The notes under the pieces were generated by a model. The model made no database searches. It worked only from the letters and a program-made list of their open reading frames with translations, and was not told the origin of the DNA. DNA of 64,000 nt, taken from the NCBI GenBank assembly GCA_945865365.1, contig CAMBDL010000008.1:1-64000 (forward strand), read 5' to 3'. The stretch comes from Streptomyces griseus. Its GTDB lineage: Bacteria > Actinomycetota > Actinomycetes > Nanopelagicales > Nanopelagicaceae. Positions within the stretch are counted from its first letter, which is position 1. Every line of letters starts with the position of its first letter. The translations under genes and the position numbers were made by a program. This document shows, in pieces, positions 18,009 through 27,316 of the stretch.

Positions 18009-18737
18009 TTAAACTCCACGCACCAAGATGCAACGGCACTCTTCGCATCGCACAACTTCATCTTCAGCTAAATCAGCAATGCGCTTAAGTTCAACGGTAT
18101 TGATTGAAAGGTGGCAGCCATTGCATGCACCTGCAGATAAGACAGCAGCACCGTTTCCATTATTGGAGCTTCGAATCTTTTCGTACAAAGCAATCAACTC
18201 ATCTGAAACACTTGCGAGCGCCTCTGAACGTTCTTTCACTATCGCCTCTAGCTCGTTATTAAACTCGGCCATTGCATTTTCTTTGCGAATCTCTAGATCT
18301 GCAATTTCAGCAGCGTATGTAGCTTCCTGCGCCTGTAGTTCAGCTATGCGGGCATTAATCTCATCCACTCGCATCATGATTTCAAGTTCGATCTCTTCTA
18401 ACTCGGCGCGACGAACTCCAAGTGTGCCAACTTCATGTTGTAACTGTTCAAGCTCTTTTGGCGACGCCGATCCACCACTAAGACGGGACTCGTCTTTAGT
18501 TATTCGACTGACAATCTGCTCAACATCGGCCTCGGCGCGCAAGAGTTCGCGCTTGACATCACTGAGTTCAGTTTGGGCACCTATCCGTAGATCACGGGCA
18601 TTGTGTGATTTCGTTGTAACTGCTTTAAGGAGAGCTAATTCGGGAAGGGTTGATACTTTGTGATTAATCGCAGTAGTTCGTTGATCCAAATGAGCAACTT
18701 CTAGGATTTGGCGCTGATGGTGTGAGCTGGCTTTCAT
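18009..18737 (-). CDS. coiled-coil protein with C4 zinc ribbon (Rv2229c-like)
   Basis: 242 residues from the ATG at 18737. A longer frame beginning at 18794 would run across tRNA-Val, so it is rejected. A long charged coiled coil fills residues 15-190 and a CxxC...CxxC zinc ribbon ends the protein (C205, C208, C231, C234). Proteins of this type sit next to the RNase H/phosphatase fusion in many actinobacteria; the function is not established. Confidence 0.88.
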   Translation of the reverse strand: MKASSHHQRQILEVAHLDQRTTAINHKVSTLPELALLKAVTTKSHNARDLRIGAQTELSDVKRELLRAEADVEQIVSRITKDESRLSGGSASPKELEQLQHEVGTLGVRRAELEEIELEIMMRVDEINARIAELQAQEATYAAEIADLEIRKENAMAEFNNELEAIVKERSEALASVSDELIALYEKIRSSNNGNGAAVLSAGACNGCHLSINTVELKRIADLAEDEVVRCEECRCILVRGV

Positions 18738-18764
18738 AGGCTTCTCATCAACTCCTTCTTCTTG

Positions 18765-18836
18765 TGGGCGCTGAGGGTTTCGAACCCCCGACATTCTCGG
18801 TGTAAACGAGACGCTCTACCACTGAGCTAAGCACCC
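18765..18836 (-). tRNA. tRNA-Val (anticodon UAC)
   Basis: 72 bases fold as a cloverleaf: acceptor GGGTGCT/AGCGCCC, D arm with GCTCAGTGGTAGAGC, anticodon stem TCTCG/CGAGA with loop TTTACAC, and T loop TTCGAAA. Anticodon TAC reads GUA and GUG valine codons. The 3' CCA is not encoded (CAAG follows the discriminator A). Confidence 0.97.
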
Positions 18837-18860
18837 GCGCACTCTTTCGAGCACCGGCAA

Positions 18861-18882
18861 ATCGTACTTCACAAGGTGTGAA
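18861..18882 (-). promoter_or_regulatory. candidate tRNA-Val promoter -10 with overlapping palindrome
   Basis: On the minus strand TACGAT (18866 to 18861) lies about 25 bases before the tRNA. Directly upstream is the exact inverted repeat TTCACA-CCT-TGTGAA (18868-18882), placed where the promoter spacer would be. It is also 19 bases past the ahpE stop, so a weak transcript-end hairpin is the alternative; no T-run follows. Confidence 0.4.
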
Positions 18883-18900
18883 ATGAGTAATTCCCGGCTA

Positions 18901-19359
18901 TTACAGCCCAGCTATTGCAGCTTTATAGTCTCCAACATTGCGCGCATCGCCCAATCCGTTAACTACCTGCCAGCGCAAAACGCCGCTCTTGTCGATAACA
19001 AAGGTTCCACGTGTTGAACATCCACGTGCATCATCGAAAACACCGTAGGCCTTAGCAACTGCGCCGTGTGGCCAAAAATCTGTTAGCACTGGGAACTTAT
19101 ATCCCTCATGATCTGCAAATGCGCGCTGGGCGTACATAGGATCACATGAGATTGCTAGAAGTTGAACGTTGTCATTTTGAAAAGCTGAAAGATCATCGCG
19201 TAAGGCGCAGAGTTCACCGGTGCAGATACCTGAAAATGCAAATGGATAAAAAAGTAGAACTACATTTTTTTCACCTTTAAATGAAGCAAGTGAAACTTTC
19301 TCACCGTGTTGGTTGAGAACTTCAAAATCTGGAGCTGCTTGTCCGATAGTTAATGTCAT
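18901..19359 (-). CDS. ahpE: AhpE-type peroxiredoxin
   Basis: 152 residues from the ATG at 19359 (MTLTIGQAAPDF). The upstream extension to 19446 overlaps the DUF3052 gene and lacks family similarity. The peroxidatic cysteine is C46 in FAFSGICTGEL. A second cysteine, C51, follows five residues on, as in PrxQ/Bcp enzymes, whereas M. tuberculosis AhpE is described as one-cysteine; an intramolecular disulfide is possible. It reduces hydroperoxides and peroxynitrite in the cytoplasm. Synteny with DUF3052 and aceE matches mycobacteria. A leaderless promoter box lies 7 bases upstream. Confidence 0.9.
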   Translation of the reverse strand: MTLTIGQAAPDFEVLNQHGEKVSLASFKGEKNVVLLFYPFAFSGICTGELCALRDDLSAFQNDNVQLLAISCDPMYAQRAFADHEGYKFPVLTDFWPHGAVAKAYGVFDDARGCSTRGTFVIDKSGVLRWQVVNGLGDARNVGDYKAAIAGL

Positions 19360-19366
19360 AAGGCTA

Positions 19367-19372
19367 ATTCTA
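19367..19372 (-). promoter_or_regulatory. candidate -10 box of leaderless ahpE transcript
   Basis: TAGAAT on the minus strand lies 7 bases before the ahpE ATG with no ribosome site between. It overlaps the last codons of the DUF3052 gene. Confidence 0.5.
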
Positions 19373-19762
19373 TCGTTTGGCAGCCTTGCGCGCGACCAGA
19401 TGTGTTGCCGTCCAATCGTGGGCGATAGATATCGATGAAGTAACACTTAAACCGGCGATAGGTGCAGCATCATGAATATCACTTGGCTCTACATGTCCAC
19501 TACGCCCAATTTTTGGAGTTAAGACCCAGATAGATCCATTCTCGCTTAAATATGTGAGTGCATCCATTAACTCATCAACTAAATCGCCATCGCTATCGTG
19601 CCACCAGATAATGACGCCATCTACAACTTCTTGCGAATCGGCCTCAAGGAATTCACTACCAGTTATTTCACATAAAACCTCTCGAACGTGGATATCGCAG
19701 TCATCAACGCGGCCGACCTCTAAAATTAGGTCGCCTTTCTTAAAGCCCATTCTCTCTGGCAC
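19370..19762 (-). CDS. DUF3052 family protein
   Basis: 130 residues from GTG at 19762; an ATG four codons later (19750) is an equally good start. The N-terminal GFKKGDLILEVGRVDDCD and the acidic middle with IIWWHDSDGDLVDELMDAL are typical of DUF3052, found beside aceE and ahpE across actinobacteria. The fold resembles SAM-methyltransferase-like or Ku-like small domains only weakly, and no catalytic motif is visible. Function unknown. It is divergent from aceE with a 97-base gap. Confidence 0.85.
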   Translation of the reverse strand: MPERMGFKKGDLILEVGRVDDCDIHVREVLCEITGSEFLEADSQEVVDGVIIWWHDSDGDLVDELMDALTYLSENGSIWVLTPKIGRSGHVEPSDIHDAAPIAGLSVTSSISIAHDWTATHLVARKAAKR

Positions 19763-19859
19763 GGGCTAAGTCCACACAATCTCGCCGGTTATTGCAAGAG
19801 GGTGGAGGGATTGATTCTCCATTTCGACTTACTGGGCAGTTCGGGGAAGAATAGGGGCC

Positions 19860-22580
19860 ATGACCGAAAACTTCGAAGCGCCCGATCAGTTCATCGACCA
19901 GTTGGTGGATACCGATCCATCTGAAACCGCTGAATGGCAGGCCTCTTTCGATGCCGCTCTTGAACATGCCGGCCCAGTGCGAGCTCGATATTTAATGCTG
20001 AGTCTTCTCAAGCGCGCACACGAAAAGAATATTGGAATTTCCGCTCTTCGTACTACCGATTACATCAATACGATTTCGCCTGAACATGAGCCCGACTTCC
20101 CAGGTGATGAAAATATTGAACGGCGAATTCGCGCAATCAATCGTTGGAATGCAGCCATGTTGGTGCACCGCGCACAACGCCCAGGAGTTGGTGTTGGTGG
20201 TCATATTTCAACGTATGCATCATCGGCGGCATTGTATGAAGTTGGTTTTAATCACTTCTTTCGCGGTCAAGATCATCCTGGTGGTGGAGACCAAGTATTT
20301 TTCCAAGGCCACGCAAGTCCAGGAATGTATGCGCGTGCATTTCTTGAAGGTCGCTTAAGCGAAGATCAGTTAGATGGCTTTAGACAAGAGCTCTCGCATC
20401 CATCTGGAAGTTTGTCGTCGTATCCGCATCCACGTTTGATGCCAGATTTTTGGCAGTTCCCAACTGTGTCAATGGGAATTGGCCCGCTCAATGCAATTTA
20501 TCAGGCGCGATATAACCGTTACTTACATAATCGGGGCTTTAAAGATACATCCGACCAGCATGTCTGGGCATTTTTAGGCGACGGTGAAGTTGATGAAGTT
20601 GATTCATTAGGAGCAATTGGTCTAGCGACTCGCGAAAATCTTGATAACTTAACTTTTGTTGTTAACTGTAATTTGCAACGACTCGATGGCCCAGTTCGCG
20701 GTAACGGAAAGATAATTCAAGAGCTCGAAGCAATCTTTGGTGGCGCTGGTTGGAATGTTATTAAAGTTGTATGGAGCCGTGACTGGGATCCACTTCTCGC
20801 TCAAGATCGCGAAGGCGCACTAGTTAAATTAATGAATGAGACTCTCGATGGAGATTTCCAGACGTTTAAAGCAGAATCTGGTGCATACGTGCGTGAGAAC
20901 TTCTTTGGTCGCGATCCACGAACTGCAGCGATGGTTGCCGATTGGAGCGATGAGAAGATTTGGAGCCTTCGCCGAGGAGGCCATGACTATAAGAAGCTAT
21001 TTGCCGCATATTCCAGATCGGTTCAACATAATGGACGCCCAACAGTAATTTTGGCTAAGACAATTAAGGGCTGGACTCTGGGCTCTACATTTGAAGGGCG
21101 TAATTCAACGCATCAAATGAAGAAGATGTCACTCGAAGATATTAAGCAGTTCCGCGATACCTTGCACTTAGAGATTCCAGATGAAAAATTAGATAAGTAC
21201 CTACCTCCTTACTTTAAACCCGCAGAAGATTCCGAAGAGGCAAAGTATCTAACCGAACGACGAGAAGTCTTAGGTGGTTCAATTCCTCGTCGCAGAGCAA
21301 TCTCGCGACCACTTACACAACCCGACGACTCCGTCTATGACTCAGTCAAGCGTGGTTCAGGGGCACAAGAGATCGCGACAACTATGGCCTTTGTTCGCAT
21401 GCTCAAAGATCTTATAAAGGATCCTGGTTTGGGTTCACGTATTGTTCCAATTATTCCTGATGAGGCACGCACATTCGGAATGGATTCACTATTCCCAACG
21501 CTAAAGATTTATTCTCCACACGGGCAGCAATACCAGCCCGTTGATCGTGAGCTTATGTTGTCCTATAAGGAATCTACATCGGGTGTAATTCTGCACGAAG
21601 GAATCAATGAAGCTGGCTCGGTTGCATCATTTACAGCAGTTGGCTCTTCTTATTCCACACACGATGAACCAATGATTCCTATGTACATCTTCTATTCAAT
21701 GTTTGGTTTCCAACGCACAGGAGATGCCTTCTGGGCAGCTGCAGATCAACTTGTACGAGGCTTTGTTATCGGAGCAACTGCCGGGCGCACGACCCTCAAT
21801 GGTGAAGGCTTGCAGCATGAAGATGGGCACTCACATCTTCTAGCATCTACTAATCCAGCTGTTGTTGCCTACGACCCAGCATTTGCCTTTGAACTAGGGC
21901 ATATAGTTAAAGATGGACTTCGTCGCATGTATGGTGAAAATAGTGAGAATATTTATTATTACCTCACTGTTTATAACGAGCCATATGTTCATCCTGCAGA
22001 GCCAGAAAATCTAGATGTTGCCGGCTTGCTGAAGGGAATTTATTTATATTCAGCGGCTAGCAATCGACGTAAGAAATCTGCTCAGATTTTGGCATCAGGT
22101 GTCGGAGTTAACTGGGCGGTAAAAGCGCAAGAGCTTTTGCGCAATGACTGGGGCGTCGAAGCTTCTGTCTGGTCGGTAACTTCATGGAATGAACTTCGTC
22201 GCGACGGTCTGGAAACAGATCGACACAACTTGATGAATCCAGAAGATACGCGTCGCGCCTATATTTCAAACAAGCTCGCTGGCTTTAATGGGCCTGTAAT
22301 CGCAGTCAGTGATTACATGCGTTCTGTACAGGACCAGATTGCACCGTGGGTGGAAGCGCCATTTATCTCACTCGGAACCGATGGCTTTGGACTATCTGAT
22401 ACCCGTGGCGCTCTACGCCGTCACTTTAAGGTCGATGCAGAGTCAATCGCCGTTGCCACATTGCAACAGCTTGAAAAAATGGGCCAGATTAAAAAGAAGG
22501 TTGTTAAGGCGGCCATGGCTAAGTATCGTATCGATGACATATCAGCGGCTGAAGCTGGCAATACTGAGGGTTCAGGTTGA
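19860..22580 (+). CDS. aceE: pyruvate dehydrogenase E1 component, homodimeric
   Basis: 906 residues, normal for actinobacterial and proteobacterial AceE. It decarboxylates pyruvate with thiamine diphosphate and transfers acetyl to the lipoyl E2 subunit. The ThDP motif starts at GDGE (240-243) and ends with the asparagine in [31 protein letters not shown] (about 140-155) is the substrate channel motif. The E2 and E3 genes are not in the window. It overlaps the glgE start by 4 bases, an unusual link between central carbon flux and glucan storage. Confidence 0.96.
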   Translation: MTENFEAPDQFIDQLVDTDPSETAEWQASFDAALEHAGPVRARYLMLSLLKRAHEKNIGISALRTTDYINTISPEHEPDFPGDENIERRIRAINRWNAAMLVHRAQRPGVGVGGHISTYASSAALYEVGFNHFFRGQDHPGGGDQVFFQGHASPGMYARAFLEGRLSEDQLDGFRQELSHPSGSLSSYPHPRLMPDFWQFPTVSMGIGPLNAIYQARYNRYLHNRGFKDTSDQHVWAFLGDGEVDEVDSLGAIGLATRENLDNLTFVVNCNLQRLDGPVRGNGKIIQELEAIFGGAGWNVIKVVWSRDWDPLLAQDREGALVKLMNETLDGDFQTFKAESGAYVRENFFGRDPRTAAMVADWSDEKIWSLRRGGHDYKKLFAAYSRSVQHNGRPTVILAKTIKGWTLGSTFEGRNSTHQMKKMSLEDIKQFRDTLHLEIPDEKLDKYLPPYFKPAEDSEEAKYLTERREVLGGSIPRRRAISRPLTQPDDSVYDSVKRGSGAQEIATTMAFVRMLKDLIKDPGLGSRIVPIIPDEARTFGMDSLFPTLKIYSPHGQQYQPVDRELMLSYKESTSGVILHEGINEAGSVASFTAVGSSYSTHDEPMIPMYIFYSMFGFQRTGDAFWAAADQLVRGFVIGATAGRTTLNGEGLQHEDGHSHLLASTNPAVVAYDPAFAFELGHIVKDGLRRMYGENSENIYYYLTVYNEPYVHPAEPENLDVAGLLKGIYLYSAASNRRKKSAQILASGVGVNWAVKAQELLRNDWGVEASVWSVTSWNELRRDGLETDRHNLMNPEDTRRAYISNKLAGFNGPVIAVSDYMRSVQDQIAPWVEAPFISLGTDGFGLSDTRGALRRHFKVDAESIAVATLQQLEKMGQIKKKVVKAAMAKYRIDDISAAEAGNTEGSG

Positions 22581-24301
22581 TCTCAAGAATTGCAATTAGT
22601 GATGTCTCCCCCGCAATTTTCTTCGGTGGAGAGTTCATACCTGTAAAAGCAGTTCCCCATGAGCAAATAAAGATATCTGCAACAGCGGTTATTGAGGGTC
22701 ACGAAAAATTAACGGCTGAAGTTGTTGTACACAATGCATCTGGGAGGGTTGTCTCGCGGCATCCCATGCTTGATGTAGCACCTGGAACTAACCACCTTGA
22801 AGCCACAATTAGCGTGCCAGAAGTGGGCGACTATTTTTTTATCATTGAGGCCGATAGTACCTCTGACTATCGCACTGTCTTGGGCTCTTCAGAGAAGTAT
22901 CCTCTTCGCGCAGATCGCAACCGTGCGCTTGTAGGTGCGTGGTATGAATTTTTCCCACGAAGTGAAGGTGCAGTTAAGAACTCCGATGGCACAATTACTA
23001 GTGGTAACTTTACAACTGCAGCATTACGAATCCCTGCGATCGCTGCGATGGGTTTTGATGTTCTTTATCTTCCTCCAATTCATCCCATTGGAATCGCACA
23101 CCGCAAAGGCGCAAATAACTCTTTAACTCCCACTGAATCTGATCCGGGAGTACCGTGGGCCATCGGCAATGCAGATGGTGGTCACGACGCTATTAATCCT
23201 GTTCTGGGCTCGATGGAAGATTTTGAAAATTTCGTTGCAACTGCTGGAAAGCATGGAGTTGAAATTGCACTCGACTTGGCGTTGCAAACCTCACCAGATC
23301 ATCCCTGGGTTCAGGCTCATCCAGAGTGGTTCAATAAGCGCGCAGATGGAACAATTGCATATGCTGAAAATCCACCAAAAAAATATCAAGATATCTACCC
23401 TATAAACTTTGATGACGACTACATAGGAATCCGAGATGAAGTCCTTCGCATTATTCGTTTCTGGGCATCAAAAGCTATAAAAATTTTTAGAGTCGACAAC
23501 CCACACACAAAGCCTGTTCATTTTTGGCAGGATGTATTGGCCATCATTAACAGTGAAGACCCTGACATAGTATTTCTGGCCGAAGCATTTACGGCTCCAG
23601 CCATGATGCACGCCTTAGGAAAGGCTGGATTTCACCAGTCATATACCTATTTCACCTGGCGCACCAACAAGTGGGAGCTCACTGAGTATGGCCGCGAACT
23701 AAGCAACCAGACCAGTGCTTTTTTTAGACCTAATTTTTGGGTCAACACACCAGATATAAATCCTTTTCACTTACAGTCTGGTAATCCCAACACGTTTGCC
23801 CTACGAGCAGTACTGGCCAGCACTCTAACGCCATCATGGGGAATGTATGCAGGGTATGAACTCTGTGAGCACGCCCCTTTCAAAGAGGGTGGCGAAGAAT
23901 ATCTAAACTCTGAGAAGTATGAGATTAAAGTACGCGATTGGACAAAGGCTCAAAAGAGCTTAGCGCCACTCATTACTCAATTAAATGAAATTCGAAAGAA
24001 CAATATTGCACTACAGCGTTTGCGTAACTTGGTTTTTCATACCACTGATTCTGATGCCGTTATCGCTTACTCCAAACGCGATGGAGACAACCTCATTCTT
24101 GTTGTTGTCAATCTTGATCCCAGCTTTGCACAGGGCACTATGGTGCATTGGGATATGCCATCTCTTGGTCTTTCTGGTGATCATTTTGTAGCTAAAGACT
24201 TACTTGATGGCATGACCTACAACTGGTCCTCTCATACCTTTGTTTCTTTAGATCCAACAGTTGGTAAAACTGCCCACATCGCACAGGTAAAGCTCCCTTG
24301 A
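22577..24301 (+). CDS. glgE: alpha-1,4-glucan:maltose-1-phosphate maltosyltransferase, short form
   Basis: 574 residues, starting at TTG in the overlap TTGA with the aceE stop; GAGGG lies 7 bases upstream and no better start exists. GH13_3 enzyme that adds maltosyl units from maltose-1-phosphate to alpha-glucan. Catalytic residues are visible: nucleophile D307 in FRVDNPHTK and acid/base E336 in [18 protein letters not shown]-like and SYTYFTWRT motifs follow. It is about 100 residues shorter than Streptomyces and mycobacterial GlgE. The loss lies between the N-terminal beta-sandwich and [16 protein letters not shown], where the helical S domain normally sits. treS and maltokinase genes are not in the window. 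Confidence 0.93.
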   Translation: MISRIAISDVSPAIFFGGEFIPVKAVPHEQIKISATAVIEGHEKLTAEVVVHNASGRVVSRHPMLDVAPGTNHLEATISVPEVGDYFFIIEADSTSDYRTVLGSSEKYPLRADRNRALVGAWYEFFPRSEGAVKNSDGTITSGNFTTAALRIPAIAAMGFDVLYLPPIHPIGIAHRKGANNSLTPTESDPGVPWAIGNADGGHDAINPVLGSMEDFENFVATAGKHGVEIALDLALQTSPDHPWVQAHPEWFNKRADGTIAYAENPPKKYQDIYPINFDDDYIGIRDEVLRIIRFWASKAIKIFRVDNPHTKPVHFWQDVLAIINSEDPDIVFLAEAFTAPAMMHALGKAGFHQSYTYFTWRTNKWELTEYGRELSNQTSAFFRPNFWVNTPDINPFHLQSGNPNTFALRAVLASTLTPSWGMYAGYELCEHAPFKEGGEEYLNSEKYEIKVRDWTKAQKSLAPLITQLNEIRKNNIALQRLRNLVFHTTDSDAVIAYSKRDGDNLILVVVNLDPSFAQGTMVHWDMPSLGLSGDHFVAKDLLDGMTYNWSSHTFVSLDPTVGKTAHIAQVKLP

Positions 24302-26145
24302 TACAAGACGTGGATCTCCATTTAATGGGTGAGGGCAGACACGAACAGTTGTGGAAAGTTCTCGGGGCACACGTTATACGTAACGAAGATGGCAATCTAA
24401 CTGGAACTAGTTTTAGCGTGTGGGCACCAAATGCACAAGCAGTCAGTCTGATTGGGGACCATAATTATTGGGATAGAAAAACTAATCCCATGACCCCTAC
24501 TGGTTCATCTGGAATTTGGCAGATATTTATTCCAGGTATCGATGTGGGTTATAAATATAAGTTTGCGGTATGCCGAATCGATGGGCACTGGGTTGACCAT
24601 GCAGATCCCATGGCTCGCGCAACGCAGATTCCACCGTTAACCGCCTCAGTAGTTGAAGAGTCGGCCTACATCTGGACTGATGCTGCGTGGATAAATCAGC
24701 GTTCTACTTTCCAGCCTTGGCGTGAGCCAATGAGTGTCTATGAAGTCCATCTGGGATCATGGAAATTGGGTTTGTCATATACCGAATTAGCTATTGAGCT
24801 AGTCGAATACGTTAAGGCCACGGGCTTTACTCATATTGAATTCCTTCCAGTAACCGAACACCCATATGGACCTTCGTGGGGTTACCAAGTCACCTCATTC
24901 TTTGCGCCGACATCGCGCTTTGGTACTCCCGATGAGTTCAAGCATTTAGTAGATGCACTCCATAATGCAGAAATTGGAGTAATTCTAGATTGGGTACCAG
25001 CGCACTTTCCTAAAGATGAATGGGCGCTTGCAAAATTCGATGGTACTGCTTTATACGAGCATGCAGATCCTCGATTAGGCGAGCACCCTGATTGGGGAAC
25101 ACTTATCTTTAATTTTGGGCGCAATGAAGTTCGTAACTTTCTTGTGGCAAGTGCACTGTATTGGCTAGAAGAGTTTCATATCGATGGATTGCGTGTCGAT
25201 GCCGTTGCATCAATGCTCTATTTGGATTATTCACGTGAAGAAGGCCAGTGGTTACCAAATATTCATGGGGGTCGTGAAAATCTTGAAGCGGTAGCGCTAC
25301 TACAAGAGGCGACTTCAACGGCCTATAGAAAATATCCTGGTGTAATAATGATCGCCGAAGAATCTACGGCATGGTCTGGAGTCACTCGATCTACAGATTC
25401 AGGTGGCTTAGGCTTTGGCTTTAAATGGAATATGGGTTGGATGCATGATGTCTTGCAGTATCTGCAGTATGACCCGATACATAGAGTTCATCACCACAAT
25501 GAGATTACATTTTCTATTCTCTATGCCTGGAGTGAAAACTTTATGCTTGCCCTTTCCCACGATGAAGTTGTTCATGGTAAAGGCCAGTTAGTTAACAAAT
25601 TTCCCGGCGATCGTTGGCAGAAGTTGGCTACATTACGGGCGTTATATGGTTTTATGTGGGCGCATCCCGGCAAAAAACTTCTTTTTATGGGTAGTGAGTT
25701 TGCCCAAAACGATGAGTGGAGCGAAAGCGCCGGTTTGCAATGGCATTTAACGCAGTATCCCGAACATAGTGGCGTCGCAACGATGATGTGCCATCTCAAT
25801 CAAAGCTATCGAAAGACCCCGGCTTTATGGCAGAAAGATGGCTCCCCAGATGGCTTTACCTGGCTAGTTAATAACGATGCTGGAGCTAATGTGCTGGCCT
25901 TTGCCCGGTGGGATGAAGCGGGTGAACCGCTTGTCAGCATTACTAACTTCTCTCCAATGCCACATGAGAGATATCTCCTCACTTTTCCAACCGTGGGCAC
26001 ATGGAGCGAGCTCTTTAATACTGATTCCAGTATTTTTGGTGGAAGCGGTTTTACTAATACGCCTATTAGTATCACAGATGGCGGGCATGTCAGTGCGGGT
26101 GTTCGCATTCCACCGCTAGCAACAGTGTGGTTTAAGCGTTCTTAA
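24298..26145 (+). CDS. glgB: 1,4-alpha-glucan branching enzyme
   Basis: 615 residues, again starting at TTG in a TTGA overlap, this time with the glgE stop. The N-terminus (DLHLMGEGRHEQLWKVLGAH) aligns with the start of the CBM48 region, so the extra first beta-sandwich of longer GlgB proteins (about 730 residues) is absent. GH13 catalytic residues are D301 (GLRVDAVASMLYLDYS) and E354 (MIAEEST); YEVHLGSW and SHDEVVHGK are present. It makes alpha-1,6 branches on glucan extended by GlgE. Its end overlaps the MFS gene by 14 bases, convergent. Confidence 0.96.
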   Translation: MIQDVDLHLMGEGRHEQLWKVLGAHVIRNEDGNLTGTSFSVWAPNAQAVSLIGDHNYWDRKTNPMTPTGSSGIWQIFIPGIDVGYKYKFAVCRIDGHWVDHADPMARATQIPPLTASVVEESAYIWTDAAWINQRSTFQPWREPMSVYEVHLGSWKLGLSYTELAIELVEYVKATGFTHIEFLPVTEHPYGPSWGYQVTSFFAPTSRFGTPDEFKHLVDALHNAEIGVILDWVPAHFPKDEWALAKFDGTALYEHADPRLGEHPDWGTLIFNFGRNEVRNFLVASALYWLEEFHIDGLRVDAVASMLYLDYSREEGQWLPNIHGGRENLEAVALLQEATSTAYRKYPGVIMIAEESTAWSGVTRSTDSGGLGFGFKWNMGWMHDVLQYLQYDPIHRVHHHNEITFSILYAWSENFMLALSHDEVVHGKGQLVNKFPGDRWQKLATLRALYGFMWAHPGKKLLFMGSEFAQNDEWSESAGLQWHLTQYPEHSGVATMMCHLNQSYRKTPALWQKDGSPDGFTWLVNNDAGANVLAFARWDEAGEPLVSITNFSPMPHERYLLTFPTVGTWSELFNTDSSIFGGSGFTNTPISITDGGHVSAGVRIPPLATVWFKRS

Positions 26146-27316
26146 ATATTTTTGAGAAAAAAGGAACAATAAGAAGCATGGCAGCTGGTATAACTAAAGC
26201 AAAAGTTAGTGAGGTTGCTTGAGCGGTCCATGCAATTATAAGGCGCATAAAGAAAATGGCGATATTATTGATTACACCTAGTTGACCTATGACAACGCTT
26301 GCCGGGGATTTTGATCTAAGATTTGCAATATTCATAATACTTGGTGCAAGAAAAGATGAGCCCAGTCCAGCTAGAGTGAAACTTATACAAAGAACTATTA
26401 ATACTAAGATTTTATTTGTATCACCTAGCAAATGCACAGTTGCTAAGCCGCATAGAAATGAAATTCCAGAAAGCAGGGCACCAGAAGTCATTAAAGATTG
26501 CATTGCGAATTTTTTAAATAACTTATGAACAAAAAGTCGGCCTGTAATCATGGCTAAAGTAAAGAGAATATAGGGCAGAGTATGTAATCCGCTCTTAATA
26601 CCCATATCTTCTTTAGTGAAGATTGCTGCCCAGTCACCTATGCTGAACTCTAAACAAATTGCACAAAAAATTGCACTTGAAACCAATGAATCTACTCTGA
26701 AGCCTTTGAATAAATCACTCACTTTATAGGCCTCACCAGGATTTTTATTTGGCTGTATGAGAACCGAATCCATACGTGAAAGGATAAAAAGCATGATGAG
26801 CAGAACGGCTAAGACCAGAACAATAATATGTATTTTTAAACTTATATTTCCAACTAATACCCCGGATATCATGGCGGTAGCTACTGCCCCAGCGCTCCAA
26901 TACCCACTTAATAAGGTGATAACCGGCTTTTTTGTGCGGTCTTGATAACTAAAACCTTGAGTATTAATCGCGATATGAAAGGCTGAAGTGGCACCCCCCT
27001 GAATCACACTACTTATCAAAAATATGAACCCAGAATGGGTTGTTGTTAAAAGAATCAAACTCGCTGCAATCGATAAGACAGAGAATCTCATAATATTTTT
27101 AGCTCCATAGTTATGGACTAAGTGACCTACCGTCAGAAGCGAAATAAGTGATCCAATCGCTGATGTGCTTACGAGCGAACCAAACTCACCATTTGTCAGA
27201 TCTAGATTTGCCTTGACTTCAGGAAATCTAGGAATCCACGACATGATGAGAAAGCCAAAGAGAAAAAACAGTGACTGTAAGTAGGTGAGTTCTTTCTTTG
27301 GGGTTAACGTATGCAT
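26132..27316 (-). CDS. MFS transporter (YbjJ/FucP-like)
   Basis: 394 residues with about twelve predicted membrane helices. The segment SWIPRFPEVKANLDLTNGEFG after the first helix is typical of the YbjJ-like major facilitator group, whose substrates are mostly unknown. The gene is richer in A/T and uses more AAA/ATA/TTA codons than its neighbours, which may mean later acquisition. Its ATG shares one base with the stop of the thioredoxin-like gene upstream (TAATG). Confidence 0.82.
   Translation of the reverse strand: MHTLTPKKELTYLQSLFFLFGFLIMSWIPRFPEVKANLDLTNGEFGSLVSTSAIGSLISLLTVGHLVHNYGAKNIMRFSVLSIAASLILLTTTHSGFIFLISSVIQGGATSAFHIAINTQGFSYQDRTKKPVITLLSGYWSAGAVATAMISGVLVGNISLKIHIIVLVLAVLLIMLFILSRMDSVLIQPNKNPGEAYKVSDLFKGFRVDSLVSSAIFCAICLEFSIGDWAAIFTKEDMGIKSGLHTLPYILFTLAMITGRLFVHKLFKKFAMQSLMTSGALLSGISFLCGLATVHLLGDTNKILVLIVLCISFTLAGLGSSFLAPSIMNIANLRSKSPASVVIGQLGVINNIAIFFMRLIIAWTAQATSLTFALVIPAAMLLIVPFFSKIFKNA

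Noticed and set aside
18738-18794. Extended N-terminus of the zinc-ribbon protein
   Set aside because: It overlaps tRNA-Val; the ATG at 18737 begins the family-like sequence.
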